From assembly GCA_946800325.1 (NCBI GenBank), contig OX326956.1, forward strand, positions 13,247,167-13,311,166: a stretch of DNA of 64,000 nucleotides. The letters are read 5' to 3'. Positions 62,360 to 64,000 of this stretch are shown here, one piece after another. Position numbers and translations under genes: made by a program. A model generated the notes under the pieces. That model searched no databases. It was not told the DNA's origin and was given only the letters and a program-made list of their open reading frames with translations. Each line of letters starts with the position of its first letter. The first letter of the stretch is position 1. The stretch is from Luzula sylvatica. Its lineage: Eukaryota; Streptophyta; Magnoliopsida; Poales; Juncaceae.

Positions 62360-64000
62360 ACAAACACTAAGATAGTTTGTTTTTCGATTCAAAACAAAAT
62401 TTTAACGCTTTGAGCAGTTCAAATAACGTGTTTTTAGATCATTTGTATCGTATCTTTTAGTACACAACTTTTCACCAAATTTCACAAACGCTAAGAAAGT
62501 TTGTTTTTCGATTCAAAACAAGATTTTAACGCTTTGAGGAGTTCAAATAACGTGTTTTTAGATCATTTGTATCGTATCTTTTACTACATAACTTTTAACC
62601 AAATTTCACAAACACTAAGAAAGTTTGTTTTTCGATTCAAAACAAGATTTGAACGCTTTGAGGAGTTCAAATAACGTGTTTTTAAATCATTTGTATCGTA
62701 TCTTTTAGTACATAACTTTTCACCAAATTTCACAAACGCTAAGATAGTTTGTTTTTCGTTTCAAAACAAGATTTTAACGCTTTGAGGAGTTCAAATAACG
62801 TGTTTTTAGATCATTTGTATCGTATCTTTTACTACATAACTTTTCACCAAATTTCACAAACACTAAGATAGTTTGTTTTTCGATTCAAAACAAGATTTGA
62901 ACGCTTTGAGCAGTTCAAATAACGTGTTTTAAGATCATTTGTATCGTATCTTTTACTACATAACTTTTCACCAAATTTCACAAACACTAAGAAAATTTGT
63001 TTTTCGATTCAAAACAAGATTTGAACGCTTTGAGGAGTTCAAATAACGTGTTTTTAGATCATTTGTATCGTATCTTTTACTACATAACTTTTCACCAAAT
63101 TTCACAAACACTAAGATAGTTTGTTTTTCGATTCAAAACAAGATTTTAACGCTTTGAGCAGTTCAAATAACGTGTTTTTAGATCATTTGTATCGTATCTT
63201 TTACTACATAACTTTTCACCAAATTTCACAAACACTAAGAAAGTTTGTTTTTCGATTCAAAACAAGATTTTAACACTTTGAGGAGTTCAAATAACGTGTT
63301 TTAAGATCATTTGTATCGTATCTTTTAGTACACAACTTTTCACCAAATTTCACAAACGCTAAGATAGTTTGTTTTTAGATTCAAAACAAGATTTTAATGC
63401 TTTGAGCAGTTCAAATAACGTGTTTTTAGATCATTTGTATCGTATCTTTTACTACATAACTTTTCACCAAATTTAACAAACACTAAGAAAGTTTGTTTTT
63501 CGATTCAAAACAAAATTTTAACGCTTTGAGGAGTTCAAATAACGTGTTTTTAGATCATTTGTATCGTATCTTTTAGTACATAACTTTTCACCAAATTTCA
63601 CAAACGCTTAGAAAGTTTGTTTTTCGATTCAAAACAATATTTTAACGCTTTGAGGAGTTCAAATAACGTGATTTTAGATCATTTGTATCGTATCTTTTAG
63701 TACATAACTTTTAACCAAATTTCACAAAAACTAAGAAAGTTTGTTTTTCGATTCAAAACAAGATTTTAACGCTTTCAGGAGTTCAAATAACGTGTTATTA
63801 GATCATTTGTATCGTATCTTTTAGTACATAACTTTTCACCAAATTTCACAAACACTAAGATAGTTTGTTTTTCGATTCAAAACAAGATTTTAACGCTTTG
63901 AGGAGTTCAAATAACGTGGTTTTAGATCATTTGTATCGTATCTTTTAGTACACAACTTTTCACCAAATTTCACAAACACTAAGATAGTTTGTTTTTCGAT
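62360..64000 (+). repeat. Recurring block F, last copy (cut by the window end)
   Basis: Matches 24550-26190 (305 monomers upstream) and 28766-30406 in order, starting with the AAGATAG/AAATTTTAAC/GAGCAG monomer and ACAAACGCTAAGAAAG. Private changes are AATGCTTTGAG near 63396 and GTGATTTTAG near 63668. It probably continues past 64000. Confidence 0.82.

Larger units (their letters stand above)
8383..64000 (+). repeat. 124-bp satellite array, segment right of the SINE
   Basis: About 448.6 further monomers of the same satellite, same strand, in phase with the left segment once 245 bp of net insertion is subtracted. No gene, transposon or unrelated sequence interrupts this 55.6 kb. No frame stays open, because 124 is not a multiple of three and each monomer holds several TAA, TAG and TGA triplets in different phases. 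One-base indels occur at about 17578 (plus one), 20443, 22537, 30849, 34825, 38661, 42508, 43104, 46472, 53908, 54507, 57757 and 58353 (all minus one). Variant usage shifts along the segment: TTAGATTC and AACACTTTG forms dominate to about 18 kb, while AAAGAAGATTTG, TTTTCCCC and CGCTCTGAG forms dominate from about 22 to 61 kb. The array continues beyond the window. Confidence 0.98.

Noticed and set aside
1..64000. Protein-coding genes within the repeat
   Set aside because: The period of 124 bp shifts frame at every monomer, stops occur in all frames on both strands, and open stretches are shorter than about three monomers. Nothing resembles a conserved protein.
1..64000. Telomere-type TTTAGGG or TTAGGG repeats that would show a subtelomeric position
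   Set aside because: None seen in either orientation in the window; short TTTTTAG tracts are part of the monomer.

Overview
This window is one uninterrupted plant-type satellite DNA array. A 124-bp monomer, about 28% G+C, is repeated head to tail in a single orientation about 514 times. The only foreign DNA is one short retrotransposon at about 8.13-8.38 kb. I see no protein-coding gene, tRNA or rRNA gene, CRISPR array, telomere-type repeat, LTR element or bacterial feature. The monomer length is not a multiple of three and every frame meets stops within a few monomers, so open frames here are shadows of the repeat. The organism is a eukaryote, most likely a flowering plant: long A/T-rich satellite arrays with a tRNA-derived SINE are typical of plant centromeric, pericentromeric or subtelomeric heterochromatin. 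I do not recognise the satellite family or species.

Layout. 1-8130 is satellite. 8131-8382 is a SINE on the minus strand, with perfect pol III box A and box B and a 39-nt A tail. 8383-64000 is satellite. Within the array, monomer variants recur in fixed orders, giving nested multi-monomer (higher-order) blocks: dimers of 248 bp (0.7-18 kb), an 11-monomer repeat (0.4-2.85 kb), a 24-monomer tandem pair (8.43-14.38 kb), a 34-monomer pair (23.1-30.8 kb), a 63-monomer pair of about 7.81 kb (29.5-45.1 kb), a 13-monomer unit present about four times (47.7-53.9 kb), and a 31-monomer pair of exactly 3842 bp (53.2-60.9 kb). From 60.9 kb to the end, earlier blocks recur after a hybrid junction near 62.05 kb.

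How it fits together. The block pairs are what repeated unequal exchange or block duplication in register produces: copies differ by whole monomers, hybrid monomers sit at switch points, and monomer length is almost invariant. I counted 16 one-base indels plus the 245-bp net SINE insertion, and these account exactly for the phase from the first monomer to the one at 63476 (510 monomers). The SINE lies in a monomer whose paralogue at 15.69 kb is empty, so it was inserted after that duplication or was not copied with it. Whether the array is a functional centromere cannot be decided from sequence alone.
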